NCBI GenBank assembly: GCA_021234155.1
Contig: JAJEKV010000028.1
Location: 4,674,567 to 4,738,566, forward strand
Length of the DNA: 64,000 nucleotides
DNA from: Isoetes taiwanensis
Lineage: Eukaryota; Streptophyta; Lycopodiopsida; Isoetales; Isoetaceae
Direction of reading: 5' to 3'
In this document: positions 1 through 9,548 of the stretch, piece by piece
Position numbering within the stretch: the first letter of the stretch is position 1
Layout of the letters: each line of letters begins with the position of its first letter
The notes under the pieces: model-generated
Seen by the model: the letters and a program-made list of their open reading frames with translations, nothing else
Databases searched by the model: none
What the model was told of the DNA's origin: nothing
Made by a program: the position numbers and the translations under genes

Positions 1-1157
1 TTTTATTGGATGTGACCATTGCCATAATTAATGCACATACCAAAGCTCATTGTGCCCTTTGTGATCCTGGAGCATTTGCCTTATTCTACCATTGCTTAAA
101 ATTAAACCATAGGTCATACGAAAATAATATCCAAAGAATTCATTTCCTTTCCAATTTCATTTTATGCAAAGGCAATACCATAAAACAACTTCAAACTTGT
201 CACTTACCTTTACCGTGGAGTGCCTACTTATAGGTGTTAGTCTAGAGAATCCAGACAACAAGTAGTATCCAAAGACAAGCGTAAGGACACGCCTATGTGT
301 AGCAGGTTAATCCCAACAAGTATGCATGTTATCTAGGTGTAATACCAAAGAAAATATACACATAATTAGTCACTAGAGTCACTAGCGTCACTGCTTTTGC
401 ACATTGAGTGTCCAAGCAGGGCCACTCCTAGCAACAAAAAAGAGCCTGCATGCTATGCAATAAACATGAGCATGTTTTACTTTGTCGAGTCTAATGAGAA
501 ATGCAAAAACTTTAGCTGAGTGACTGGTGTAAGATGCATTAGCGTGTCGGTTAAAATAACCATGCTTGCTTAAAAATTAAGGCTTAATGCAGCCATGTGT
601 GTCCCATGGTGCTTTTAGCAGCTTATTACCCATTTTACACAACATGTGCCAAGGGCGTAATTCATTAGCTTAACGGGGCAAAGTACACATCAGTACCAAT
701 TTATTCCCTTACATTATTGCATGGCCATGGGTGAACTAGCAAAGTGGCCAATAATAGTCAACTGCACATGTAGAACAAGCAGGTCCACTAAGGCAGAAGA
801 AATGCATGGTCTACGGTCTAGAGCTGGACCACTTCCATGTTCTAGAATAGGTGAACAACTTCCATGTTCTAGAATGTAGAGCTAGCAGGTAGAACTAGCA
901 GGTCCACTTTGGCAAAAAGAATGCATGGTCTATAGTCTACAGCAGGACAACCTCCATGTTCTAGAATGCCTCGTTAGTATGTTTTTAGGCCATTGTAAAA
1001 ATAAAGCCTTTGGAACAATCAAAATTTAGGCATCCACAACTACTAATTTTTCCAGACCAGAAGTTGAGGTAAAATAGCAGCCACAACTGCTATTTTACCT
1101 AGACCATAAGTTGCTCAACATAGAGCTACACTAAAAGCTTCATATATATAGATATAT
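1..1157 (-). repeat. Long direct terminal repeat, downstream copy (truncated by window start)
   Basis: This matches 8396-9548 almost base for base, with a few small indels and replacements, mainly in the first 300 bases. It ends in a TA-rich run beginning CTTCATATATATAGATATAT. Inside it is a local duplication (about 773-962) with repeated AACTAGCAGGTCCACT and CCATGTTCTAGAAT words. The last codons and the stop of the RT gene fall inside this repeat, so RT translation terminates in LTR sequence. Confidence 0.85.
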
Positions 1158-3655
1158 ATGATATATATATATTGCAAAAAATATTTTCCTACCTCCAACC
1201 GGAAGGCAGGACCATGGTCCCGTAATTCGTATAGGGCGAGGAGGGTCCCCATACTAATATAGGGACCACTCCTACCAACTGCCTTTAGTCTAGAAAACGC
1301 ACGCAACATAGAAGCAATTTGCTTAAAAGAGACGTCTAACCTGTATGTGTTCAACATCTTTGTAAAAATTGTGACGTCAAATTTGAGGCCTGGGAAGTCT
1401 GCATTCTTCAAGGTTCTGCCCACAGTGCTCCATACATCCCTTTCATGAAATCCTTTTTGAACAAACTGTAAAATCAACTGGTGTATCTCATGTGCTGCTT
1501 GATTTGGGCAGTTGTGCACATAAAGGTAAGGTATCAGTTGTGATATTATCACATTTTTAGCCATGTAATAGGGCCTACATCCACTAGCATCCACAAATTT
1601 ACTGATTTGGAATGGGAGGTTATCCCGCTTATCATATCTGCTCATCTTAAAAATCCCATGCATGGGGTCAAGTATTTCAATTTTGAGGTTGAGGAAGTTA
1701 ATTGCTTGCCCTTTTGCTGGTACGTCAGAGGGTTGTTCCCAATACATGGTTTCATCTTTGATTTCTAGATGTTGGAGATTATATATGCTTGGCATTTTTG
1801 CATTATCCCCTTCCAGCCCAAGAGCAGTTCTAATATGCCTATTGTTAAGACTGACAAGGTCATCAATATACCTATGTGTGGCATTAAAGGCTGCAGCTTC
1901 CTCAATTAAACCCAATTTAATGAGTTTCATAATAAATTTAAACGCGAACAGTCCTAAGTATAGGTTGCACCAAGCAGGGCTGCTGGAGAAGCCCATTGGT
2001 ATACCCTTGATCTGCCTCCAAAACTTAGTGCCCATTTGCAAGAAGCAGCTCTTTAACAACCATATATTCATGTCAATAAATGTTTCTTTGCTGATGAGAC
2101 TCCATTTGTCACTGCTGGGCATTTTATCCTTCCATTCTAGGCAAACTTCATTATTACCCTTCACCATGTACCACATCTCATAGCGCGCAGATCTAGCCTT
2201 TTGGAAATGCCAGACCATATCCGCTAACTCTTGCATTATCTGACAGATCCCGTCATCCCCATTAATAGGAATATTTTCATAGCAGCGTGCTATGTCAGCA
2301 ACAAAGACATCTTTTACCTCTGCCGGTATATTACAGATGAAATCATATACAGAATTAATACACCAGGCTGCTTTAACTTTGTTCCTTCGAAAAAAGTTAA
2401 TTCTGCTAAGTTTTTCTTCACAGATTTGTGGCCAGATCTCCAAGAAGGTGTTAAGCCCTTGAGCTATCACTGTAGCAAGTTGTGAGAAAGTTGAGTTGTG
2501 TGCACTAGTTAACCATCTATAAGTGCCCTTGTGCGCCTTAAAGATGCCAAACAGATAGGGAAGTTCAGAGTTGGTCAGTTCCCAGTCACCTAAAAAGTTT
2601 TGCAGATCAGAAGAAATACTAGATTTCAATGCATTTGGATCAGAGTGGATTTCCTCAAAGTCAGTACTGGACAATCTGACAAGTGCCTGTTCTCTAATGT
2701 ATCTTGGGCAAATGAACGAGGGGTTATTAGCAGCCTTATCCACCCCTGAGATGTACAAATTGTTAACAAGCCATTGAATATTCTTGATGACAGCACTGTC
2801 ATTAATAGGGAACTTTTTCTTGTGTTGAGCATTCTGTTTGATGAAGCACTTTGCCATCTTTTTAGCTTTACTAAAAATTTCAGTTTTACAGGTGTTAACT
2901 AGTTTCTCCTTAACACCAAGAATGGAATATCTATGCACACTGAAAAACTGATCAATAGTCTTCCTGATTTCCCTTGTGAATTGTAGCAGCGAGAAAGGCT
3001 GGTCTGGAATGTGGTTAAGGCCAAGACGGATCCAGTTCCTAAGAGCCTTATTATGAACAATTTCAAGTTTTGTGGTCCGTATATGGCCAATGCTGTGGTC
3101 GACATATTTTTTAAGACTTGGATTTGCGCATGGGCAAGGCATCTCAGCAGTTTCAGCAAAAACTCTTTTTGGCTTATACAGCATGCTCTTTAAATTTCGT
3201 GCATATTTCCAGCCAAAAATAGTGTCCTCACAAATTTTACTGCCAACTAGGCCAAGCCTTTTGCTGATTACATCCGTAAAGATGCTTGCAAACTTGATTT
3301 TATCAATGGCTTTTGAAAAAAACTTGAAATGCACAAACTTAGTCTTCCTTTTGCTGTTAATGCAGGTCTGCAACGCCCATCGGCCTTCCGCTTTCTTTAC
3401 CAATACTTTAGTATTTTTCTGGTTAGACAATCCCACAGTATCCATTAATGCAATAAACATTAAGCAAACAATTAGCAACTTACTTGTATGGTTATACGCG
3501 ACAGTGAGGAAGCTAATCTGATATACAATACCAAAGCTTGCTGAGGTATTGTCTATGTAGTTTTTATTGCATAGCAATATAGTCTTAGATGGTAGCCCAA
3601 TAGGGTTTACCCTTGTCTTAGAATAGCCAAAGGGCCATTCATAGTTACCAAACAT
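1115..3655 (-). CDS. Reverse transcriptase, Penelope-like/TERT-related type
   Basis: The open frame encodes 846 residues; the first 70-80 look non-coding. A minus-strand AG acceptor just before residue 80 (KNTKVLVKK) may be the true exon start. Visible blocks in order: a CPC motif (about 174-176) followed by GHIRTTKLEIVHNKALRNW (190-208), a DKAANN motif (306-311), LPYLFGIFKAHKG (365-377), catalytic motif A VADIARCYENIP (452-463), motif B GIPMGFSSSP (551-560), motif C YIDDL (596-600) with both aspartates, and FLNLKIE (654-660). A CxC...GHI.T block, a DK motif and a FxGxxKxHK block before motif A are features I associate with Penelope-like RTs. No GIY-YIG, RNase H or integrase is seen. The TA-encoded tail (YIYIIYIYIYEAF) is terminal-repeat sequence and probably not functional. 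The frame is intact, so this copy may be recent or functional. Confidence 0.8.
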   Translation of the reverse strand: MFGNYEWPFGYSKTRVNPIGLPSKTILLCNKNYIDNTSASFGIVYQISFLTVAYNHTSKLLIVCLMFIALMDTVGLSNQKNTKVLVKKAEGRWALQTCINSKRKTKFVHFKFFSKAIDKIKFASIFTDVISKRLGLVGSKICEDTIFGWKYARNLKSMLYKPKRVFAETAEMPCPCANPSLKKYVDHSIGHIRTTKLEIVHNKALRNWIRLGLNHIPDQPFSLLQFTREIRKTIDQFFSVHRYSILGVKEKLVNTCKTEIFSKAKKMAKCFIKQNAQHKKKFPINDSAVIKNIQWLVNNLYISGVDKAANNPSFICPRYIREQALVRLSSTDFEEIHSDPNALKSSISSDLQNFLGDWELTNSELPYLFGIFKAHKGTYRWLTSAHNSTFSQLATVIAQGLNTFLEIWPQICEEKLSRINFFRRNKVKAAWCINSVYDFICNIPAEVKDVFVADIARCYENIPINGDDGICQIMQELADMVWHFQKARSARYEMWYMVKGNNEVCLEWKDKMPSSDKWSLISKETFIDMNIWLLKSCFLQMGTKFWRQIKGIPMGFSSSPAWCNLYLGLFAFKFIMKLIKLGLIEEAAAFNATHRYIDDLVSLNNRHIRTALGLEGDNAKMPSIYNLQHLEIKDETMYWEQPSDVPAKGQAINFLNLKIEILDPMHGIFKMSRYDKRDNLPFQISKFVDASGCRPYYMAKNVIISQLIPYLYVHNCPNQAAHEIHQLILQFVQKGFHERDVWSTVGRTLKNADFPGLKFDVTIFTKMLNTYRLDVSFKQIASMLRAFSRLKAVGRSGPYISMGTLLALYELRDHGPAFRLEVGKYFLQYIYIIYIYIYEAFSVALC

Positions 3656-3737
3656 AGCAATAAACGTAAAATAGTACTAAATTGCAGAAATGCTTTAGAA
3701 GTCAAGACTAAATGTTTTGTTACCTTATACTTGATTT

Positions 3738-5420
3738 TCAGAAGCTGAGTTTGCACTGCTGTACAGTAGCAGTCCTGTCATTCTTGTTCACCTTGCCTTT
3801 GTTGACCGAATATTCAGTATTGCATGCCGCATTGCCAATTCCATCATTGTTGAGATTTGTGCAACTTTCAGACGCTGTTGAACTTCCGGTTGTTTTTTTC
3901 TTTCCAGTGGGTGGCATGATGATTTGAATTTCCTCGTCATCCCCATGCCTTGCTTTTTTCCGGTAACTGCTCATCCTAATTTTTTCCTCATGTTCCTGTT
4001 CCATGGCTTTGAGCAGAAAGTCTTTGCCTTTAATAGTCTTTTCCAGAATATCCGCCATTTTAGAGTTCCCAAATTCCTGTTTTAAGTTGGCATTTTCATC
4101 CTCCGCAAATCTAATTGCCATTTTAATCATGCATTCCCTAACTTTTAGGTACCCAATATAAGCTAGGGCACCAATTCTCAACGGTTTTGAATTCATTATC
4201 TCATGGAAATGCTGGAACCTATAGCGAGGAGATTTATTGGGATCAATCTTATCCATACTGTTCATTATATACCATACTGCCTGGTCATACCAGGTAATAT
4301 GGTCTTTGCACGCATCCTCATCATTATTTCTGTTATTACTGTTCTTAGAAAATCTGTCGCATCTGCACTTGAAATATGGACAAAAGGTCCTCCACATTTT
4401 GTTGATGTAGAAGCTGTCTCTCGTTTCTGATGTATTGGCGTTATGCCCTTTCTGGCCAATATAAATGCCATTATCTTTATTGCACTTCTTGCCAAAAAAC
4501 TTGGTATTCTTGAATGGAAAGTCAACATCCATTTTAGTGATCCGCTTCCTGAAGTTCACTGCATCTTTGTGTGCTTGGTCCACTTCAGCGTTGGTAATGC
4601 CCATCAAAGCTTTTAGGGTGTTCACACTAAGGGGTGCAAGAACACCAAGATTTCCAGTTTCCCAAAGTGCCTGTCTGCAGCAAATCCCATGTAACTCAAC
4701 CAGTCTAGGGGACATAACTGGAAAGTGCCCACAGTTGTAAAGCGTAAGTGCCTTAATGCTGTAATCCTCTAACTGCTTGCTGACCTCATCAATTATATCA
4801 TTAGTGTTGTTATCAGCCTCGGCCTCGACGTCACCCATTATATCCTGTACTTCTTCGTCTGGTAGCATACTAATGTCAAAGAGACAGTTAGAGGTGGATT
4901 TCACTCTTTTTTCCTTTGGTTTTGGTTTCCGCTGTACTCTTTTGCCCATAGGTGGGTTAGCAACTCGTGCATTATTTGTCTTTTCCAAAGCAGTGGCCAC
5001 TTTAACAAGGTTAAGTACATCCATCAATTCTCGATCCTGTGACTCAGCATGTGCTATTGGGAGTGCCACCCCCAGGTCGTCAATCATTTTCATAGCGTTG
5101 ATCAAGGTACAATCGGGTTTGTTGACTTTAGAAACAAGATCCAGCATATTGTTAACCCCAAGGAATGTTATGATAGAAACCTCATCCTCACCCAAGAATG
5201 CTTCCTTTTTTATGAGATATTTATGAATGTCGGTTTTGACAATACAACCCAGCAGCATCTGTACTGCATTATTTGGTGGAATTATACTTGTTATGCCATA
5301 TCCAAGAGCAGCCACGCTGGGGTCCCATTTTGGTCCATTCTTTGCTCCAGATGCCTTGTTTGAAGTTTCAGGCTTGTCTGTAATCTCATCAGGTGTACTG
5401 ATCACAGATATAATTCCTTC
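3738..5420 (-). CDS. ORF1 main exon of the Penelope-like element (function unknown)
   Basis: This open exon encodes about 560 residues. I place its start at a 3' splice site (minus-strand AG at 5421-5422) because the phase matches exon 1 (7439-7837), giving a protein of about 693 residues, and because the second element (12704-17756) has an AG acceptor at the same point followed by a similar peptide (EGIISVISTP here, EAIISVSDTP there). The protein is hydrophilic and rich in Lys, Asn and Asp, with a cysteine cluster (FCPYFKCRCDRF, roughly residue 365), a basic tract (KRVQRKPKPKEKR) and a C-terminus ending CKLSF. The ending is conserved in the second element (TKLTF then stop). I recognise no family. 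A Gag-like or nucleic-acid-binding role would fit its position before the RT, but that is inference. Confidence 0.65.
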   Translation of the reverse strand, partial: EGIISVISTPDEITDKPETSNKASGAKNGPKWDPSVAALGYGITSIIPPNNAVQMLLGCIVKTDIHKYLIKKEAFLGEDEVSIITFLGVNNMLDLVSKVNKPDCTLINAMKMIDDLGVALPIAHAESQDRELMDVLNLVKVATALEKTNNARVANPPMGKRVQRKPKPKEKRVKSTSNCLFDISMLPDEEVQDIMGDVEAEADNNTNDIIDEVSKQLEDYSIKALTLYNCGHFPVMSPRLVELHGICCRQALWETGNLGVLAPLSVNTLKALMGITNAEVDQAHKDAVNFRKRITKMDVDFPFKNTKFFGKKCNKDNGIYIGQKGHNANTSETRDSFYINKMWRTFCPYFKCRCDRFSKNSNNRNNDEDACKDHITWYDQAVWYIMNSMDKIDPNKSPRYRFQHFHEIMNSKPLRIGALAYIGYLKVRECMIKMAIRFAEDENANLKQEFGNSKMADILEKTIKGKDFLLKAMEQEHEEKIRMSSYRKKARHGDDEEIQIIMPPTGKKKTTGSSTASESCTNLNNDGIGNAACNTEYSVNKGKVNKNDRTATVQQCKLSF

Positions 5421-7438
5421 CTGAATATACATTCAAGATCCAGATTAGTAAAAAACATCTTCATTACTTAATACAAATACAAATATGATATGTCAGAGGT
5501 CAGCAAACTGCTGGGATGTAAAGCACAAAAATAGAGGTCTCCATGGTTAGATCGGTTAAACCAATGCTCTGAAATCTAAGAATATATACCTAGGCCTAAA
5601 CTTAACCTTTTGGCTAAGCCTGGACGTCTCGGATAAATCTAAACTTAAGTCTAGGTAATCTAAGACTTATCAGACCTTAGCCTAGGCTAAGGTAACCACG
5701 GAGACCTCCAGTTTTACAAATCTATTTACATAATGTCTTTAATTTCATAGTTTAAGAAGATAGATTATATTGTTTATGCACAGGGGTCCATTTATGCTCT
5801 TTAAGTTAAAGCCACGAATGTATGAATTAAGTCCAAAAGTTAACACCTCAAAAAGAATCCCCTACGAGTTGAATTAGATCTGATCAAGTTTCAGACCACT
5901 TGAGTTCAACATACATGCAAGTACTCTGTTGTATTTCAAACCAAACAAAAATGAAAGCCTACGAAAATACTTGTGTCTATTTCAATGCTGAGTTGTGAGC
6001 ACTAAGAGATATATATTTTCTACTTCTCGGGCTGGTATTCACTTTCAAGAGCATGTTGTTTACAGACCAGGGTAATAACCTATTAATGTCAAGTGCAATC
6101 CACACATTAAGCTAGAAATTAAATTGCTAAGTCAGGACCCTGGATAAAACAGTATTCAAGACCATGATGATCCAAAGCAATAAAGCAGGGATCCGGATTA
6201 TGGAAAATAAAACAGCAACTTAGAACCAAGCTAAATTAAACCAACACATCAAGAATAACTATTGCTGATGGATTGGGAATGCTGCATAAACATGCTTCAT
6301 AGAAGAAACGAGTTCAAGTGTTTATAACAGATAATTCCAGACGAGTTCTAGAAAATTACCAGTTAAATTTGAGCCCATATTTTTAGCTCCATTTAAATGT
6401 CTGAGCTAAAATTTGATTTCAAATTACCTTGGTGGCTTAAACAAAGCCTTAACAGAAAAGAAATAGCAGTAATAAAGTCCAAAGTGTTGAAGTCCTCAAA
6501 TGAAAATGCTTCTTCTCGCGCATCACAATTAAAAGTAATTGGAATTGGAGATGAGAACCGGTTACCTGTAACCAAACAAACCAACATTAGCAAGGATTTG
6601 GTAATGAGGCAAGGGTTATCAGGTAAGCAATGGTTCATCATGGCTTTTCGCCCTTCACCAATAAGAATAATCAAGTAATAAATGAATACCAAAAGATACT
6701 GAAGCTAGAATAAATAGGTTGAAGCCTATCCAAATATTTATTGCCATAGCAGAATATACTATGTATTTCCTATTCGCTGGTGTTTAGCAGATCACCCTGG
6801 ACCAGATTATTTATTGATAGGTGCAGCCTATACGTGGCACCACCAGGCAGTAAGTTAGATGTTCAAAAAGAAGTTCACAAAGTTAGCAAACCTGTGTTAC
6901 ATCCTATTTCCAGATTTCCTCCAGTCCAGTCTACCTTTTGAAACCAGTCCACCTTTTGAAAACGTTCATTTGTGAGCCCAGAATCACACCTCCAAAGTAT
7001 TCTTTGCCAAAGCACAGAAAGTGTGTATCTAAACCGGACAGATCATATCTCATTTTACCAGTTCAGAAAGCCAAGTTTGGAAAAGCAAGAACCGTTTCTC
7101 ATAACGGAAAAAGTCATGACAAATCTGCTGCTGAAGGTATGAACTCTGCTAGGAGAGTGCAGATTTAGAGCAGAAAAGGCAAAGAAAGAATCTAAGATTA
7201 ACACTGCAACTCTTGGTCAAAACAAATCCTTCAAGTTTAATGCAAATCAACGATTAATGCAACTCTTAAATCCAAGAGAAGTTCCCTTTTCCTGCTTCAT
7301 CAATTTTAAATTTAAGCTATCTAAAGAAAGCTATCAGCTATTTTGCAAAGCTAATCAAAATCGTGCTGCATTTGAGTTAAATTAGGCCACTATTTATGGC
7401 ACAGACCTATAATGCTAATCTAGAAATTGACATCAAAC
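5421..7438 (-). other. Probable ORF1 intron with an embedded conserved block
   Basis: This gap separates the GT donor after exon 1 (7437-7438) from the AG acceptor at 5421-5422, and is largely A/T-rich and non-coding. A block at about 6420-6645 is conserved in the second element (about 15230-15460), with a possible acceptor at 6566-6567 and donor at 6426-6427 on the minus strand. Used as an exon (6428-6565) it would be 138 bases, but the frame set by exon 1 meets a stop. It is therefore an alternative or untranslated exon, or another conserved signal. Confidence 0.45.
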
Positions 7439-7837
7439 CTGGTTAAGTTGAATGTCCTCCACATAGTCTGAATCTTCGTCATCCTCTAGATCACAGTCCT
7501 CTGCATTTGTTGCATCTGCTATGTTAACAACTTCATGGTCTGCTATGTTAACAACATCATGGTCTGCCAACGTGTCTGCTACTGGCATAGCTCCATCTTT
7601 GCTACCCATATCTCTGTTCTTGCTCAGGAAGCTACTGAGAGGACCGACTCCCTTGCTTGTAGACTCAATCAGATTATATTTGGCAACTACCTTCGGAAGT
7701 AGCTTCTTAGGCGGCTGTGTAATTGAAACGCCTTCATTCTTACAGATTTGAACCAAATCCAGCCCGCTCTTATCTATCAGTTCGAGCAACTTTGCTCTGG
7801 TAACGCCCTTGTTGGGCGCCCCTGCTTCTCTTGGCAT
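7439..7837 (-). CDS. ORF1 first exon of the Penelope-like element
   Basis: The ATG at 7837 opens 133 codons ending at a CAG|GT donor (7437-7438). Reading on gives one codon and a stop. The peptide begins MPREAGAPNKGVTRAKLLEL. It has a short helical, SAP- or HTH-like stretch (TRAKLLELIDKSGLDLVQIC), a tandem repeat (DHDVVNIA/DHEVVNIA) and an acidic tail (DLEDDEDSDYVEDIQ). The homologous exon in the second element (15823-16115) starts MPKEKG, shares VAKYNL...SKGV.GPLS.FLSK and ends at the same CTCAACCAG|GT donor. Joined to 3738-5420 the phase is correct. No known domain is identified with confidence. Confidence 0.65.
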
Positions 7838-8395
7838 CTTGAGACCGCAGTGAGCTTGTGTCTGCTAAACTGAGGCATAGAACAAGTACTTAAGAGGCAA
7901 AGAATAGGGGCAAGTGTAAATGAACTTTCTGTACTTCCGGATGTTCAGAGTCTGGCTTAGCCATGCATACTACAAGTTTCCCTCTGGAACTGGGAGTTAT
8001 CTGCGCTAGGTTGGTGACGACCATGCTTTAAGAAAAATTCAGATAGCTACGAAATTAGCTTGGAGGCTTACCATCACAGCAGCAGTTAGATCTGGTACTA
8101 AAACTAGCCACAGAGCCAAATATAGACATGCAAGACATGCATCTTTCTGCTGAATTTGTCGGGAGACACATCCGCTTCTGCTTCCATTTTCCCTGTGGAA
8201 AAGATACGCTGGGCTGCCGCCATGCTCCATGATGATGCCGAAATTTGTACTCTCAGGTTTCTTCAATGATGATTCGGGATGCCAGTCTATCCGCTCGAAT
8301 CTCAATCTGCTCAAATCTGTTTGCCGCTGTTAGAAACGTAGCAAGCAATTTCCAAAAGTTATCTTCAAAACCCTAAAACGTTTTAGGGCCTTGAT
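7838..8395 (-). other. 5' leader between the upstream terminal repeat and ORF1
   Basis: This stretch lies between the right-hand repeat and the ORF1 ATG. It aligns loosely with 16116-16430 of the second element but has no convincing open frame of its own. It probably contains the untranslated leader of the element transcript. Confidence 0.4.
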
Positions 8396-9548
8396 TTTTA
8401 TTGGATGTGACCATTGCCATAATTAATGCACATACCAAAGCTCATTGTGCCCTTTGTGATCCTGGAGCATTTGCCTTATTCTACCATTGCCGAAAATTAA
8501 ACCATAGGTCATACGAAAATAATATCCAGCAATTCATTTCCTTTCCAATTTCATTTTATGCAGTGCAATACCATAAAACAACTTCAAACTTGTCACTTAC
8601 CTTTACCAGGGAGTGCCTACTTATAGGTGTTAGTCTAGAGAATCCAGACAACAGTAGTATCCAGCACAAGCGTAAGGACACGCCTATGTGTAGCAGGTTA
8701 ATCCCAACAAGTATGCATGTTATCTACGTGTAATACCAAAGAAAATATACACATAATTAGTCACTAGAGTCACTAGCGTCACTGCTTTTGCACATTGAGT
8801 GTCCAAGCAGGGCCACTCCTAGCAACAAAAAAGAGCCTGCATGCTATGCAATAAACATGAGCATGTTTTACTTTGTCGAGTCTAATGAGAAATGCAAAAA
8901 CTTTAGCTGAGTGACTGGTGTAAGATGCATTAGCGTGTCGGTTAAAATAACCATGCTTGCTTAAAAATTAAGGCTTAATGCAGCCATGTGTGTCCCATGG
9001 TGCTTTTAGCAGCTTATTACCCATTTTACACAACATGTGCCAAGGGCGTAATTCATTAGCTTAACGGGGCAAAGTACACATCAGTACCAATTTATTCCCT
9101 TACATTATTGCATGGCCATGGGTGAACTAGCAAAGTGGCCAATAATAGTCAACTGCACATGTAGAACTAGCAGGTCCACTAAGGCAGAAGAAATGCATGG
9201 TCTACGGTCTAGAGCTGGACCACTTCCATGTTCTAGAATAGGTGAACAACTTCCATGTTCTAGAATGTAGAGCTAGCAGGTAGAACTAGCAGGTCCACTT
9301 TGGCAAAAAGAATGCATGGTCTATAGTCTACAGCAGGACAACCTCCATGTTCTAGAATGCCTCGTTAGTATGTTTTTAGGCCATTGTAAAAATAAAGCCT
9401 TTGGAACAATCAAAATTTAGGCATCCACAACTACTAATTTTCCCAGACCAGAAGTTGAGGTAAAATAGCAGCCACAACTGCTATTTTACCTAGACCATAA
9501 GTTGCTCAACATAGAGCTACACTAAAAGCTTCATATATATAGATATAT
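8396..9548 (-). repeat. Long direct terminal repeat, upstream copy
   Basis: This is the partner of 1-1157, offset by about 8395 bases. On the minus strand it is the 5' repeat and should contain the promoter. Differences from the left copy cluster in the first 300 bases and coincide with CAG or CCG trinucleotides in this copy. The right boundary is the TA-rich tract near 9531-9548, after which the sequence is unrelated. Confidence 0.85.

Larger units (their letters stand above)
1..9548 (-). mobile_element. Retroelement with long direct terminal repeats and a Penelope/telomerase-type RT
   Basis: Two near-identical direct repeats (1-1157 and 8396-9548) bracket an internal region whose coding sequences all lie on the minus strand: ORF1 exon 1, ORF1 exon 2, then a reverse transcriptase, in that order from the right-hand repeat. 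The left repeat runs off the window edge, so the element is at least 9.55 kb. The RT has no retroviral protease, RNase H or integrase beside it, and its motifs resemble Penelope-like elements, so this is not an ordinary Ty1 or Ty3 element despite the LTR-like layout. Penelope-like elements are known to carry direct pseudo-LTRs, which fits. No GIY-YIG endonuclease is visible. Both repeat copies end in a TA-rich tract, and the flanking duplication cannot be read because the left end is missing. Confidence 0.72.

Noticed and set aside
1662-2183. Plus-strand open frame over the RT gene
   Set aside because: It is antisense to catalytic RT motifs and has no recognisable features; a shadow of the real minus-strand frame.
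1115-3655. Assigning the first RT to Ty3 or Ty1 elements because it has LTR-like repeats
   Set aside because: Motif order and words (CPC, GHIRT, DKAANN, GIPMG, YIDDL), and the lack of protease, RNase H and integrase, do not fit those groups.
4203-5363. Several plus-strand frames over ORF1
   Set aside because: All are antisense to the conserved ORF1 exon and are not preserved in the second element.
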